64,000 bases of DNA from Chelatococcus caeni (GTDB lineage Bacteria > Pseudomonadota > Alphaproteobacteria > Rhizobiales > Beijerinckiaceae), in the NCBI RefSeq assembly GCF_014196925.1, contig NZ_JACIEN010000004.1:248001-312000 (forward strand), written 5' to 3'. Below the pieces are notes generated by a model. The model was given only the letters and a program-made list of their open reading frames with translations. It had not been told where the DNA came from and did not search any database. This document shows, one piece after another, positions 1 to 9,301 of the stretch. The position numbers were made by a program, and so were the translations under genes. How positions within the stretch are numbered: the stretch's first letter is position 1; each line of letters begins with the position of its first letter.

Positions 1-1
1 C

Positions 2-187
2 AAGGATACGTCGCTCGCCGCGGCCATCGCCGTACCCGAGCTCACCTTCGAGGCACGCAAGATCAACGTCGAGACCTTCCGCGTGGTCGAGACGTGGATC
101 GTGGCGAGCTGCCTTTATGTCGCCACCTGTACGGTGCTTGCCGCGCTCATGCGCCGCATCGAGCGCCGGCTCGCCATCCTGCGGTGA
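2..187 (+). CDS. Polar amino-acid ABC transporter permease, C-terminal fragment
   Basis: The window opens inside this gene; only the last 61 residues are present, in the frame that ends at TGA 185-187. The fragment has the AxxxVPEL loop seen near the end of PAAT-type permeases, then one hydrophobic helix (about residues 35-52 of the fragment) and a basic tail. It is followed 4 bases later by a second permease and then an ATPase, so it is one half of a heteromeric inner-membrane channel for a polar amino acid. The substrate cannot be read from the fragment. Confidence 0.8.
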   Translation, partial: KDTSLAAAIAVPELTFEARKINVETFRVVETWIVASCLYVATCTVLAALMRRIERRLAILR

Positions 188-191
188 GGCC

Positions 192-854
192 ATGGAACTC
201 GGCCCCTTCCTCAACGAGCTCTGGATCGTCCGCTACATCCTCCTCGAAGGGCTGTGGCGCACGGTATCCATCTCGCTCCTCGCCATCGTCGCCGGCTCGC
301 TCCTCGGCGTCCTCGTCGGCCTTGCGCTGACCTATGGCGCGCTGCCGCTGCGTTGGCTGATGCGAGGCTACACCGATTTCATCCGCGGCACGCCGGTGCT
401 CGTGCTGGTGCTGGCGAGCTACTACATGCTCAGCACCATCGGCCTGCAGCTCAACCCGTTCGAGGCGGGCGTGCTGGCGCTCGCCGTCTTCTGCAGCTCG
501 CATGTCGGCGAGATGCTGCGCGGGGCGCTCCAGGCGATCCCCCGCGGCCAGACCGAGGCGGCCAAGGTGATCGGCCTCACCTTCCACCAGGCCTTCATTT
601 ACGTGCTCGCGCCGCAGGCCATCCGCCACGTCCTGCCGACCTGGGTCAACACCGCCGCCGAGATGGTCAAGGCCTCGACCCTGCTCTCCATCATCGGCGT
701 CGGCGAACTGCTGCTGACGACGCAGGAGATCATCTCCCGCACCTTCATGAGCCTGCCGTTCTATTTCTTCGCCGGCGCGCTCTATTTCGTCGTCAACTAC
801 GGCATCGAGCGCTTCGGCAAATATGTCGAGCGCCGTACCACCATTCCCTCGTGA
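192..854 (+). CDS. Polar amino-acid ABC transporter permease
   Basis: This 220-residue permease is of the HisM/GlnP (PAAT) type. It has about five membrane helices and the cytoplasmic EAA loop ([10 protein letters not shown], near residue 118) that docks on the ATPase. ATG 192 is chosen because it lies just after the upstream stop; an in-frame extension to 117 would run into the upstream gene. The stop overlaps a possible GTG start of the ATPase, as expected for a co-translated operon. The periplasmic binding protein must lie left of the window or elsewhere. Confidence 0.9.
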   Translation: MELGPFLNELWIVRYILLEGLWRTVSISLLAIVAGSLLGVLVGLALTYGALPLRWLMRGYTDFIRGTPVLVLVLASYYMLSTIGLQLNPFEAGVLALAVFCSSHVGEMLRGALQAIPRGQTEAAKVIGLTFHQAFIYVLAPQAIRHVLPTWVNTAAEMVKASTLLSIIGVGELLLTTQEIISRTFMSLPFYFFAGALYFVVNYGIERFGKYVERRTTIPS

Positions 855-865
855 AAGCCGCCGTC

Positions 866-1633
866 ATGACCAAGCTTCTCGAAATCCGCGACCTGCACAA
901 GCGCTACGGCGCGACGGAGGTGCTCAAGGGCGTCGACTGCGACATGGCGAAGGGCGACGTCGTCTGTGTCATCGGCTCAAGCGGCTCGGGCAAGACGACC
1001 ATGCTGCGCTGCATCAACATGCTCGAGGAGTTCCAGGGTGGGACCATCCGCATCAACGACGAGGAGATCGGCTACGAGACGGTTGGCGGCATGCGCCGGC
1101 GCAAGAGGGAGCGGGAGATCGCCCGCCAGCGGCTGCTGACCGGCATGGCCTTCCAGCAGTTCAACCTCTTCCCGCACCTGACGGCGCTCGACAACGTCAC
1201 CCTCGGCCTCATCAAGGTGAAGAAGCTGTCGCGCGCGGAGGCACGCACGATCGCCGAGCGCTGGCTGGAGCGGGTCGGCCTCCTCGCGCGCAAGGATCAT
1301 TATCCCGGCCAGCTCTCGGGCGGGCAGCAGCAGCGTGTCGCCATCGCCCGCGCCATCGCCATGAACCCCCTGCTGATGCTCTTCGACGAGGTGACCTCGG
1401 CGCTCGACCCCGAGCTCGTCAACGAGGTCCTGCAGGTCATCAAGGATCTCGCCAGGGACGGCATGAGCATGCTCATCGTCACCCACGAGATGCGCTTCGC
1501 TTACGAGGTGGCGAACCGGGTCATCTTCATGAACCAGGGACGCATCGGGGAAGAGGGCGATCCGCGCGAGATGTTCGTCACGCCCAAGACCGAACGTCTG
1601 GCGGAGTTCCTCAAGACTTCGACCTTCCGCTGA
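866..1633 (+). CDS. Polar amino-acid ABC transporter ATP-binding protein
   Basis: This 255-residue ATPase energises the two permeases before it. Visible motifs are Walker [10 protein letters not shown] (residues 37-45), the Q-loop in FQQFNLFPH, the signature LSGGQQQR, Walker B LMLFDEV followed by TSALDPE, and the switch histidine in IVTHEM. ATG 866 is preferred. An in-frame GTG at 851 overlaps the upstream stop and would add five residues. Closest by pattern to GlnQ/HisP-type proteins; the substrate is not determined. Confidence 0.93.
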   Translation: MTKLLEIRDLHKRYGATEVLKGVDCDMAKGDVVCVIGSSGSGKTTMLRCINMLEEFQGGTIRINDEEIGYETVGGMRRRKREREIARQRLLTGMAFQQFNLFPHLTALDNVTLGLIKVKKLSRAEARTIAERWLERVGLLARKDHYPGQLSGGQQQRVAIARAIAMNPLLMLFDEVTSALDPELVNEVLQVIKDLARDGMSMLIVTHEMRFAYEVANRVIFMNQGRIGEEGDPREMFVTPKTERLAEFLKTSTFR

Positions 1634-1647
1634 ACAAGGAGACCGAC

Positions 1648-2034
1648 GTGTCCATCAAACGTTACGGCGCCGGCGAGACCGGCGCAGGCAAGCAGCCCCT
1701 GCCCTTCGCCCGCGCCGTGGAGGCGGACGGCTGGCTCTACGTCTCCGGTCAGGTCGCCATGGCGGGCGGCGAGATCGTCCCCGGCGGCATCGTCGCCGAG
1801 ACCCGCAAGGCGATCGAGAACCTCATCGCCATCCTCCATGAGGCCGGCTACGGCGTCGAGGACGTGGTGCGCATCGGCGTCTGGCTGGACGATCCGCGCG
1901 ATTTCTGGACCTTCAACGGGATCTACGCGGAATATTTCGGCGCCCATCCGCCGGCCCGCGCTTGCGTGCGCTCGAGCATGATGGTCGATTGCAAGGTCGA
2001 GATCGACTGCGTGGCCTATAAGGCCAAGGGGTAA
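1648..2034 (+). CDS. RidA family enamine/imine deaminase
   Basis: This 128-residue protein is of the RidA/YjgF/UK114 family. It has the family pattern WLYVSGQ near residue 30, a GG-turn at 40-48 and PARACVR at 102-108, where the second Arg position matches the carboxylate-binding arginine of active RidA proteins. The start is GTG 1648, with AAGGAG ten bases upstream. RidA proteins hydrolyse reactive 2-aminoacrylate-like imines made by PLP or flavin amino-acid enzymes. Its place behind an amino-acid importer suggests it protects or serves the catabolism of the imported amino acid. Confidence 0.88.
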   Translation: MSIKRYGAGETGAGKQPLPFARAVEADGWLYVSGQVAMAGGEIVPGGIVAETRKAIENLIAILHEAGYGVEDVVRIGVWLDDPRDFWTFNGIYAEYFGAHPPARACVRSSMMVDCKVEIDCVAYKAKG

Positions 2035-2069
2035 CCGGCGGCACGATGCGGCCGCCACGGGAGAGGTGC

Positions 2070-2882
2070 ATGGACGAGATTTCGGCGGAGATGACCGGCC
2101 GCAGGGCGCGCGGGCTCGACCGCGCGTTCGAGATCCTCGACTTCCTGCGCCTTGCCCGCAAGCCGATGCGACCGAATGAGATCGCCCAGCGCATGGGCGT
2201 GCCGCGCTCGTCCGTCTACGAGCTCGTCAACCTGCTGCTGCGCCAGGGCGTGCTCGAATACCAGGACGACGACGGCCGGGTCTTCCTCGGCCGCAAGCTC
2301 TACTTCCTCGGAACGGCCTATGCCGAGCAGTTCGACCTGATGCGGGAAGGCGACCGGCTCCTGACGCGCATCACGGAAGAGACGCGCGAGACGGCGCAGA
2401 TGTGCCTGCTCGACGGCAACAAATATGTCGTTGTCCAGATGCGCGAGGGCAAGCGGCCCTTCCGCATCTCCTCCAGCATCGGCGAGCGGGTGCCGATCCC
2501 GTGGACCGCCTCCGGGCGCCTTTTCGTCACCCACATGAGCGACGACGAGATCCTGGCCTTCATCCCGGAAGAGGACTTCCGCCTGCCGAACGGGGAATGG
2601 CTCGCCCCGGCCGAGTTCATCGCCCAGGTGCGCAGCGCGAGCGAAGCCGGCCACTTCACCTTCAACAGTGCGGTCGAGACCTTTACCCATTGCTTCGCGG
2701 TGCCGGTTTACCGCAGTGACGCGACTTGCATCGCCACGCTCTGCCTCGTCGCGCCGAAGGAGGATGGCCTGAGGAACCACGCTGCCTATCTTGGCGTGCT
2801 CAAGGCCTGCGCTCAGGAACTGTCCGCATCGCTCGGTCATCCGGCCTCGAGCGCGCGCCAGTCGGCAGGTGGCACGTATTGA
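2070..2882 (+). CDS. IclR family transcriptional regulator
   Basis: The 270-residue protein has an N-terminal winged helix-turn-helix (about residues 15-75, with MRPNEIAQRMGVPRSSVYELV) and a C-terminal IclR effector domain (about 90-255, with a GERVPIPWTASGR segment). ATG 2070 follows a GGGAGAGG ribosome site; an in-frame ATG at 2046 has no such site. It closes the amino-acid ABC/RidA cluster in the same direction, so it is the likely local regulator, responding to the transported compound or its breakdown product. The effector is unknown. Confidence 0.88.
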   Translation: MDEISAEMTGRRARGLDRAFEILDFLRLARKPMRPNEIAQRMGVPRSSVYELVNLLLRQGVLEYQDDDGRVFLGRKLYFLGTAYAEQFDLMREGDRLLTRITEETRETAQMCLLDGNKYVVVQMREGKRPFRISSSIGERVPIPWTASGRLFVTHMSDDEILAFIPEEDFRLPNGEWLAPAEFIAQVRSASEAGHFTFNSAVETFTHCFAVPVYRSDATCIATLCLVAPKEDGLRNHAAYLGVLKACAQELSASLGHPASSARQSAGGTY

Positions 2883-3067
2883 ATGCGGCGCTCGGTATCC
2901 TTCACCTGAAGAAGGCGGGAGGCGCGTTCGCTGTGAAGTGGCGGGGCGTGCACGGCGGCCGGTTCCCGGCTCATGAGCATCGCCTGGCCGTCCCGACGGC
3001 GGATCTTGCCCGTCTCGCAGGTCCTGCAGATCGCGCCGACATGGAGGCCGTTCACCACGTTCGGCAT
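2837..3067 (-). CDS. Possible small protein, unrecognised
   Basis: This 76-codon frame overlaps the 3' end of the IclR gene on the opposite strand by 46 bases. In its first half nearly every third codon position is G or C, as in real genes here, and it carries a CxxC pair (ICRTCE, residues 14-19) followed by a basic stretch. No family was recognised and no clear ribosome site is seen. It may be a real small protein or the remains of one; the second half has weaker codon bias. Confidence 0.3.
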   Translation of the reverse strand: MPNVVNGLHVGAICRTCETGKIRRRDGQAMLMSREPAAVHAPPLHSERASRLLQVKDTERRIQYVPPADWRALEAG

Positions 3068-3402
3068 GAAGCCGGACTTGTGATTGTGCTAGGCATCGGT
3101 GTCGACGCGATACCCGTCACGCTCGCCGATGCGCGCCAGCTCCAGCGGCTTGAGCCCCTCGGCGGCGCGCCTCCTGGCCCGCAGCAAGATGCGCAGGCGG
3201 ACATAGCGTTTCAGAGGGAAGCATGCAGCGAGGCCTTGGTGGCAGCGCGCTAATTTTGCGAAGCGTCGACGTCGCCGGAGGCGCTCCTGCGTCGCCAATT
3301 TAGCCGGCCGGCAGCGCCGTGCCAGGACGCGCCCGACACGATTCGCACGTGTGACCTTTGCATTCGGACTGCAACACGCGCGCCGTCGCCGCGACGACTG
3401 CC
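3068..3402. other. Intergenic stretch with a coding-like remnant
   Basis: No complete gene was found between the small reverse frame and fghA. On the minus strand, about 3089-3205 has strong G/C at third positions and encodes a basic segment ending RYRVDTDA-like before a stop, but upstream of it the bias is lost and no start is convincing. This looks like the 3' end of a decayed gene. No tRNA or clear terminator was seen. Confidence 0.3.
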
Positions 3403-4248
3403 TCAGCCGAGCCGCGCCGCGTGCCAGCGCAGGTGGTCCTCGATGAAGGTGGCGATGAAGAAATAGGAGTGGTCGTAGCCTTCCTGGCGGCGCAGGGTCA
3501 GCGCGATGCCGGCCTTGCGGCATGCCTCTTCCAGCAGCTCCGGCTTCAGCTCGCGCGTGAGGAAGGTGTCGGCGGTGCCCTGATCGACGAGGAGTTCCGG
3601 CAGCCGTGCTCCGTCCTCGATGAGCGCGCAGGCGTCATAGGCGCGCCACGCCGCGCGGTCCGGCCCGAGATAGCCCGCAAGCGCCTTCTCGCCCCATGGG
3701 CAGGTCATGGGCGAGACGATGGGCGCGAAGGCCGAGACGGCCCGGAAGCGCTCCGGCGCGCGCAGGGCGATGGTGAGCGCCCCGTGCCCGCCCATCGAAT
3801 GGCCGGTGATGCCCTGCCGGTCCATGTCAGCCGGCAGTTCCTGCGCGACGAGCGCGGGCAGCTCCGCCTCGACATAGCTCTTCATCCGGTAATGGCGCGC
3901 CCACGGCGCCTCCGTCGCATCGACATAGAAGCCGGCCCCGAGGCCGAAGTCATAGGCGCCTTCGGCATCGTCCGGCACACCCTCCCCGCGCGGGCTCGTG
4001 TCCGGCGCGACCAGCATGAGGCCGAGCTCGGCGGCAATGCGCTGGGCGCCGGCCTTCACCGTGAAGTTCTCCTCCGTGCAGGTGAGGCCGGAGAGGAACC
4101 ACACGACAGGCACCTTGCGCCCGCCCTCGGCCTGCGGCGGCACGAAGGCGGCAAAGCGCATCGCGGTGCCGGTCTCGCGCGAGGCGTGCCGGCAGACGAG
4201 CTGGGTGCCGCCGAAGGCGCGGGAGCGGCTGAGGATCTCGAAGGACAT
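3403..4248 (-). CDS. fghA: S-formylglutathione hydrolase
   Basis: The 281-residue alpha/beta hydrolase is full length for the esterase D/FrmB family. It has the oxyanion-side motif WFLSGLTCTEENF (residues 50-62), the nucleophile elbow GHSMGG with Ser151, and a late His in YDHSYFF for the triad. It hydrolyses S-formylglutathione to formate and glutathione. It lies 10 bases downstream of the class III alcohol dehydrogenase on the same strand; together they form the glutathione-dependent formaldehyde oxidation pathway in the cytosol. Confidence 0.95.
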   Translation of the reverse strand: MSFEILSRSRAFGGTQLVCRHASRETGTAMRFAAFVPPQAEGGRKVPVVWFLSGLTCTEENFTVKAGAQRIAAELGLMLVAPDTSPRGEGVPDDAEGAYDFGLGAGFYVDATEAPWARHYRMKSYVEAELPALVAQELPADMDRQGITGHSMGGHGALTIALRAPERFRAVSAFAPIVSPMTCPWGEKALAGYLGPDRAAWRAYDACALIEDGARLPELLVDQGTADTFLTRELKPELLEEACRKAGIALTLRRQEGYDHSYFFIATFIEDHLRWHAARLG

Positions 4249-4258
4249 CGGCGCCTCG

Positions 4259-5374
4259 TCAGTAGATGACGACGGAGCGGATCGACTTGCCCTCGTGCAT
4301 CAGGTCGAAGGCCGTGTTGATCTCGTCGAGCGGCATGGTGTGGGTGATGAGATCGTCGATGTTGATCTTGCCCTCCATGTACCAGTCGACGATCTTCGGC
4401 ACGTCCGTGCGCCCACGCGCGCCGCCGAAGGCCGTGCCCTTCCACACCCGCCCCGTGACGAGCTGGAAGGGCCGCGTCGCGATCTCCCGGCCGGCTTCGG
4501 CGACGCCGATGATGATCGACTCGCCCCAGCCGCGGTGGCAGCACTCCAGCGCCTGACGCATCACGTCGACATTGCCGGTGGCGTCGAAGGAGAAGTCCGC
4601 CCCGCCGCCGGTGAGGTCGACGATCGCCTGCACCACCTTGTCGTTGCCGATCTCCTTGGGGTTGACGAAGTCGGTCATGCCGAACTTCCGCGCCATCGCC
4701 TCCTTGGCGGGGTTGATGTCGACGCCGATGATCCTGTCGGCACCCACCATCCGCGCGCCCTGGATGACGTTGAGACCGATGCCGCCGAGGCCGAAGACGA
4801 CGACATTGGCCCCCGGCCACACCTTGGCGGTGTAGATGACCGCGCCGATGCCGGTGGTGACGCCGCAGCCGATGTAGCAGATCTTGTCGAAGGGCGCGTC
4901 CTCGCGCACCTTGGCGAGCGCGATCTCCGGCAGCACCGTGAAATTCGCGAAGGTCGAGCAGCCCATGTAGTGGAAGACGGTCTCGCCGTCGCAGCGGAAG
5001 CGGCTGGTGCCGTCCGGCATCACGCCCTGGCCCTGGGTGGCGCGGATCGCCGTGCACAGGTTCGTGCGCCGCGAGAGGCAGGATTTGCAGTTGCGGCACT
5101 CGGGCGTGTAGAGCGGGATGACGTGATCGCCGGGCTTGAGCGTCGTGACGCCGGCGCCGACCTCGCGCACGATGCCCGCCCCCTCGTGGCCGAGGATCGC
5201 CGGGAACTTGCCCTCGGAATCGAGCCCCGACAGCGTATAGGCATCGGTGTGGCAGACCCCCGTCGCCATCACCTCGACCAGCACCTCGCCCGCCTTCGGC
5301 CCCTCGATCCTGACCGTCTCGATGGTGAGCGGCTTGCCCGCCCCCCAGGCCACCGCGGCGCGCGTCTCGATCAT
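4259..5374 (-). CDS. frmA: S-(hydroxymethyl)glutathione dehydrogenase, class III alcohol dehydrogenase
   Basis: The 371-residue enzyme oxidises the formaldehyde-glutathione adduct to S-formylglutathione with NAD. It shows the catalytic zinc ligands Cys41 (GVCHTD) and the GHEGAG histidine, four structural-zinc cysteines (PECRNCKSC...LC), and the GLGGIG nucleotide-binding turn. ATG 5374 gives the standard family start [10 protein letters not shown]; a longer frame to 5431 adds 19 residues not expected in the family. It is co-transcribed with fghA. No glutathione-formaldehyde activating enzyme is seen nearby; the first step can be spontaneous. Confidence 0.95.
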   Translation of the reverse strand: MIETRAAVAWGAGKPLTIETVRIEGPKAGEVLVEVMATGVCHTDAYTLSGLDSEGKFPAILGHEGAGIVREVGAGVTTLKPGDHVIPLYTPECRNCKSCLSRRTNLCTAIRATQGQGVMPDGTSRFRCDGETVFHYMGCSTFANFTVLPEIALAKVREDAPFDKICYIGCGVTTGIGAVIYTAKVWPGANVVVFGLGGIGLNVIQGARMVGADRIIGVDINPAKEAMARKFGMTDFVNPKEIGNDKVVQAIVDLTGGGADFSFDATGNVDVMRQALECCHRGWGESIIIGVAEAGREIATRPFQLVTGRVWKGTAFGGARGRTDVPKIVDWYMEGKINIDDLITHTMPLDEINTAFDLMHEGKSIRSVVIY

Positions 5375-5430
5375 GCCCTGTCCTCCAGTCTCGCCAAGCC
5401 GGCAGCCGGGCCGCCGGGGAATCGCCGACA

Positions 5431-6387
5431 CTATGCACGATGATGGCGTGCCGGGGACACCCCGGAACGGCCTCCCCTCCCACCGGCATCGGGCGGGCTG
5501 TCCTCCCGCGCCGCGATCACGGTCCTGAGCGCGGCGATGAAGTCGTCGACGATGCGCGAGGGCGGGCGACCGGGCGGCAGCAGGAGCAAGGTGCGGAAGT
5601 GGATGGCCGGCTCGAACGGCTTGAGGATCAGTCGGCTGCCGAGGTAGGGCGCGGCCGTGAGCGGGTTGACCAGGCCGCAGCCGAGCCCCGCCTCCACCAT
5701 GGCGCAGACGGTGGTCGAGTACGGCGTCTCGATCACCGTGCGCGGCTTGACGCCCTCGCGGGCGAAGATGATGTCCGCCTCCCGCCGCGTCGTGTCCTCC
5801 GGCGCAAGGGCGATGAAGGGAAGGCCGTCGAGATCGGCCGGCCGCACCACCGGCAGCTCCGCCAGCGGGTGGCCGGCGGCGACCGCAATCGCCGCCCTGT
5901 GGGTGGCGAAGGGCGTCGCCACCACGCCGGTCACGTCGATCTCGTCGGCGGCGAGCCCGACGTCGAACTGGCCCGAGGCCACGAGGTCCTTCACGATCGA
6001 GGACATGCGCGCCTGGAAGGTGATGGCGACGTTCGGATGCTTCTGCTGGAAGGCGAAGAGTGCCCTCGGGACGATATTGGTGCTGAGCGCGGACAGGGAC
6101 GCGATGCGGATCTTGCCCGAGCCGAAGTCGCGGATGCGGGCAGCCGCGCTGCGCAGGTTCTGCATGGAGATGAAGGAGGCCTCGACCTCCCGGTGCAGCA
6201 GCTGCGCCTCCGCCGTCGGCACCATGCGCCCGCTCGCGCGGTCGAAGAGCTGGAAGCCGACCGAGCGCTCCAGCTCCTGCACCGCCTTGCTCACCGCCGG
6301 CTGCGAGATGCGCAGCACCTCCGCGGCGCGTGAGGTAGTGCCGTTGGTCATGACGGCATGGAAGACCTCGACCTGCCGCTGGTTCAT
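5431..6387 (-). CDS. LysR family transcriptional regulator
   Basis: The 318-residue protein has an N-terminal LysR helix-turn-helix (residues 3-62; [20 protein letters not shown]) and an effector-binding domain resembling the opine/arginine group (NocR/OccR-like). ATG 6387 is the family start; the frame stays open upstream but that part lies in the divergent promoter. It is divergent from a C-S lyase-like gene and the transport operon behind it, which is the usual arrangement for a LysR activator and its target. The C-terminal 25 residues are Gly/Arg-rich and probably disordered. Confidence 0.9.
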   Translation of the reverse strand: MNQRQVEVFHAVMTNGTTSRAAEVLRISQPAVSKAVQELERSVGFQLFDRASGRMVPTAEAQLLHREVEASFISMQNLRSAAARIRDFGSGKIRIASLSALSTNIVPRALFAFQQKHPNVAITFQARMSSIVKDLVASGQFDVGLAADEIDVTGVVATPFATHRAAIAVAAGHPLAELPVVRPADLDGLPFIALAPEDTTRREADIIFAREGVKPRTVIETPYSTTVCAMVEAGLGCGLVNPLTAAPYLGSRLILKPFEPAIHFRTLLLLPPGRPPSRIVDDFIAALRTVIAAREDSPPDAGGRGGRSGVSPARHHRA

Positions 6388-6493
6388 GGGTCCGGCATCC
6401 TTATAACCTACAGGAATAGAATAGCTCGATATTAATATTGGACAGCATAACGCCCGCTGTGGTGCAACCCTCCTCATGGAGAGGACGCATCCC
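6388..6493. promoter_or_regulatory. Divergent LysR / C-S lyase promoter region
   Basis: These 106 bases separate the divergent starts and are AT-rich against the local background. They hold the perfect palindrome ATATTAATAT at 6429-6438 and several TA-rich hexamers that could serve as -10 elements. LysR proteins normally bind such dyads between divergent genes. The exact operator is inferred, not shown. Confidence 0.4.
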
Positions 6494-7693
6494 ATGAACG
6501 ACTGGACGCAATGTGTGACGACGCCCGCGGTGAGCACCGACGGCTTCGCGAGCTTCGCCATGCCGGTCTATCGCGCGTCCACCATCGTCTTCCCTGACGC
6601 CGAGGCCTATGCCACGCGCCAGCAACGCGGCGACGAGGGCTACACCTACGGCCTCGCCGGCACGCCGACGACACGGGCGCTGGAGCGCCGCATCACAGCC
6701 CTGCACGGCGGCGCACGCACGCTCCTCGTGCCTTCCGGGCAGGCGGCGATCACGCTCGCCATGCTGACCTTCCTTGCCGCGGGCGATCGCGTCCTGATCG
6801 CCGACACCGCCTATCCACCGGTGCGCGACTTCGCCGGGCGGGACCTCGCGAAGCTCGGCATCGAGGCCGTCTTCTACGATCCCACCTCGCTCGCCGAGGT
6901 CGAGCGCCTGCTCGACGAGCGCACGCGCCTCGTGTGGGTGGAATCGCCCGGCTCCACCACCATGGAGGTGCAGGACCTGCCGGCGATCGCCGCCGCCGCC
7001 CACCGCGCGGGCGCCCTCGTCGGCTGCGACAACACCTGGGCGAGCCCGCTCAATTTCAAGCCGCTGACCCATGGCGCCGATATCGCCGTCGAGGCGCTGA
7101 CCAAGTTCTTCTCCGGCCACTCGGACGTGCTCATGGGCTCGATCACCCTGGCGGACGCGGAGCACGCGCGCGCCGTCCGCGCCACGCTCGGCCGCTACGG
7201 CATCGGCGTCTCGCCCGACGATTGCTCGCTCGTGCTGCGCGGCATGGAGACCATGCCCGTACGCCTCGCCCATGCGAGCCGCGTCGCGGCCGACATTGTG
7301 GAGCGCTTCGCCGCCGACCCCGCCGTCGCGCAGGTTCTCTATCCGCCGCGGCCGGACAGTCCCGGCCATGCGCTCTGGCGGCGGGATTTCACCGGCGCGA
7401 GCAGTGTGTTCAGCGTCGTCTTCCAACCGCAGGCCGTGCCGCATGTCGCCGGGGCGCTCGACACGCTGGAGACCTTCGCCATCGGCGCGTCCTGGGGCGG
7501 CACCCGCAGCCTGATGGCGCCCATGCCCGTGCGCCGCTTCCGCACGGCGCGGCCCTGGGCGGGCGACGACCTCGTGCTGCGCGTCAGCATCGGCCTCGAA
7601 GACCCGGCGGATCTTGCCGCCGACATCGACCGCTTTCTGAACCATCTCGGCGCCGGTCTCGATACGACGAGCCGCGCGACCGGCACGATCTGA
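6494..7693 (+). CDS. PLP-dependent cystathionine beta-lyase-like enzyme
   Basis: The 399-residue enzyme belongs to the Cys/Met metabolism PLP family. It has YTYGLAGTPTTRALE (residues 50-64) for phosphate contact, Tyr107 in TAYPPVR, the Asp of CDNTWASP (about 178-185) and the Schiff-base Lys204 in ALTKFFSGHSD. GGAGAGG at 6478-6484 fixes the start at ATG 6494. The family does beta- or gamma-elimination on cystathionine and other thioether amino acids. The gene leads an operon with an ABC importer and a deacylase, so a catabolic C-S lyase role seems more likely than methionine biosynthesis; that is inference. Confidence 0.85.
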   Translation: MNDWTQCVTTPAVSTDGFASFAMPVYRASTIVFPDAEAYATRQQRGDEGYTYGLAGTPTTRALERRITALHGGARTLLVPSGQAAITLAMLTFLAAGDRVLIADTAYPPVRDFAGRDLAKLGIEAVFYDPTSLAEVERLLDERTRLVWVESPGSTTMEVQDLPAIAAAAHRAGALVGCDNTWASPLNFKPLTHGADIAVEALTKFFSGHSDVLMGSITLADAEHARAVRATLGRYGIGVSPDDCSLVLRGMETMPVRLAHASRVAADIVERFAADPAVAQVLYPPRPDSPGHALWRRDFTGASSVFSVVFQPQAVPHVAGALDTLETFAIGASWGGTRSLMAPMPVRRFRTARPWAGDDLVLRVSIGLEDPADLAADIDRFLNHLGAGLDTTSRATGTI

Positions 7694-7728
7694 CGCGGCC
7701 GCGCGTCACAACAAAGAGGGGACAGGAC

Positions 7729-8610
7729 ATGACGACGATTTCCCGACGCCTTGCACTTGCCGCCGGGCTTCTTGCCGGCCTCGCGGCCGCGACCCTCGGC
7801 ACGCCGCCTGCGGCGGCGGCCGACGAGGCGCTCGCCGAGCGCCTCTCCTCCGGCAAGCTCACCATCGGCATCCACAACCGCTCGCCCTGGGGCTTCCGCG
7901 GCGAGGACGGCAAGGCGACCGGCTACCATCCCGACATCGTGCGCGCCGCCTTCGAGCGCCTGGGCGTCAAGGACATCGAATTCGTCATCGCGGAATTCGG
8001 CGCCCTGATCCCGGGCCTCAACGCCAACCGCTTCGACATGATCGCCTCCGGCATCGCCATCACGCCGAAGCGCTGCGAGCAGGTCATCTTCAGCGAGCCG
8101 GACCTGTCCGTCGGCGACGGGCTGCTGGTGAAGGAAGGCAACCCGCGCAAGATCCACAGCTATGCGGATATCGCCGCCAATCCCGACATCAAGCTCGCGG
8201 GCGGGCGCGGCACCCTCAACACGCGCAACGCCATCGACGCGGGCGTGCCGGAAGGCCAGATCCTGCAGCTGCAGGAGACGCAGGCGCTCGTCTCGGCCGT
8301 GCTCGCGGGGCGTGCGGATGCGGCGACCATCTCGGCGCCGACGGTCGTGTCGCTTCTCCAGGACCCCAATGTGAAGGGCCTCGAGCGCGCGACGCCCTTC
8401 ACCGGCCTCGTCAAGGACGGACGCCCGGCCGCCATGTACACGGCCATCGCCTTCCGCCCGAACGATACGGCCCTGCGCGACGCCTACAACGCCGAGCTCA
8501 AGAAGCTGATGGCGGACGGGACGGTGAAGACGATCATGGAACGCTACGGCTTCTCCGATGCCGAGAACGCGCCCGATCTGACGACGGCCGCCATCTGCGC
8601 CGCCGAATGA
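7729..8610 (+). CDS. ABC transporter periplasmic amino-acid-binding protein, EhuB-like
   Basis: The 293-residue protein starts with a signal peptide (charged start, hydrophobic core to about residue 27, AAAA cleavage region) and continues as a type II periplasmic binding protein of family 3. The first strand LTIGIHNRSPWGF and the phrase GYHPDIVRAAFERLG are typical. Pattern-wise it resembles ectoine/hydroxyectoine binder EhuB, but ligand residues cannot be checked here. GAGGGGACAGG precedes ATG 7729. Permeases and ATPase follow directly. Confidence 0.88.
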   Translation: MTTISRRLALAAGLLAGLAAATLGTPPAAAADEALAERLSSGKLTIGIHNRSPWGFRGEDGKATGYHPDIVRAAFERLGVKDIEFVIAEFGALIPGLNANRFDMIASGIAITPKRCEQVIFSEPDLSVGDGLLVKEGNPRKIHSYADIAANPDIKLAGGRGTLNTRNAIDAGVPEGQILQLQETQALVSAVLAGRADAATISAPTVVSLLQDPNVKGLERATPFTGLVKDGRPAAMYTAIAFRPNDTALRDAYNAELKKLMADGTVKTIMERYGFSDAENAPDLTTAAICAAE

Positions 8611-8641
8611 GCGGCGAGCGACGATCGCGGGGGTCCCGGCC

Positions 8642-9301
8642 GTGAGCTTTCTCGCCATTCTGGCAGGCATCTTCGAAGGGTTCGGCGTCACGGCGACGAT
8701 CACCTTCTACGGCATGCTCTATGCCGTGCCCTTCGCGCTCGTCTTCGGCATCCTGCAGCATTTCACGGCAGGGCCGGCGCGTGTCGTCGTCACCTCGATC
8801 ATCGAGTTCTGGCGCTCGTCGCCGGTCATCATCCTCCTCTTCGTCTTCTACTATTCGCTGCCAAGCTTCGGCATCACGCTGTCCGGCATCACGGTCGGGG
8901 CGATGGCGCTCGGCCTCAACATCGGCGGCTACGGCAGCCAGTCGGTCCGTGCCGCGCTGCAGGCGCTCGATCCGGGCCAGGTTGAGGCCGGGCGGGCGCT
9001 CGGGCTGCGGCGGCTGCAGATCCTCGCGCTGATCGAGCTGCCGCAGGCCTTCAAGGCCATGACGCCGACCTTCATCAACCAGTTCATCCAGCTCATCAAG
9101 GGCACCGCCCTCGTCTCGCTGATCACGCTGACGGACATGACCTTCCGCGCGAAGGAGATCTCGCAGCTCCAGTACAACCCGGTCGGCACCTATACGGCGC
9201 TCCTCGTCGCCTATTTCCTCGTCTGCTACCCGGCGACCATCTTCGGGCGCTGGGTCGAGAAGCGCGTCAGCATCGAAGGGAGGGGACAGCGTGACCTTTG
9301 A
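8642..9301 (+). CDS. Polar amino-acid ABC transporter permease, EhuC-like
   Basis: The 219-residue inner-membrane protein has about five helices and the EAA loop (QVEAGRALGLRR, about residue 115) of PAAT permeases. It starts at GTG 8642, 31 bases after the binding-protein stop, and its last 11 bases overlap the next permease. The segment FWRSSPVIILLFVFYYSLP is typical of the family. It pairs with the next gene to form the channel. Confidence 0.9.
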   Translation: MSFLAILAGIFEGFGVTATITFYGMLYAVPFALVFGILQHFTAGPARVVVTSIIEFWRSSPVIILLFVFYYSLPSFGITLSGITVGAMALGLNIGGYGSQSVRAALQALDPGQVEAGRALGLRRLQILALIELPQAFKAMTPTFINQFIQLIKGTALVSLITLTDMTFRAKEISQLQYNPVGTYTALLVAYFLVCYPATIFGRWVEKRVSIEGRGQRDL

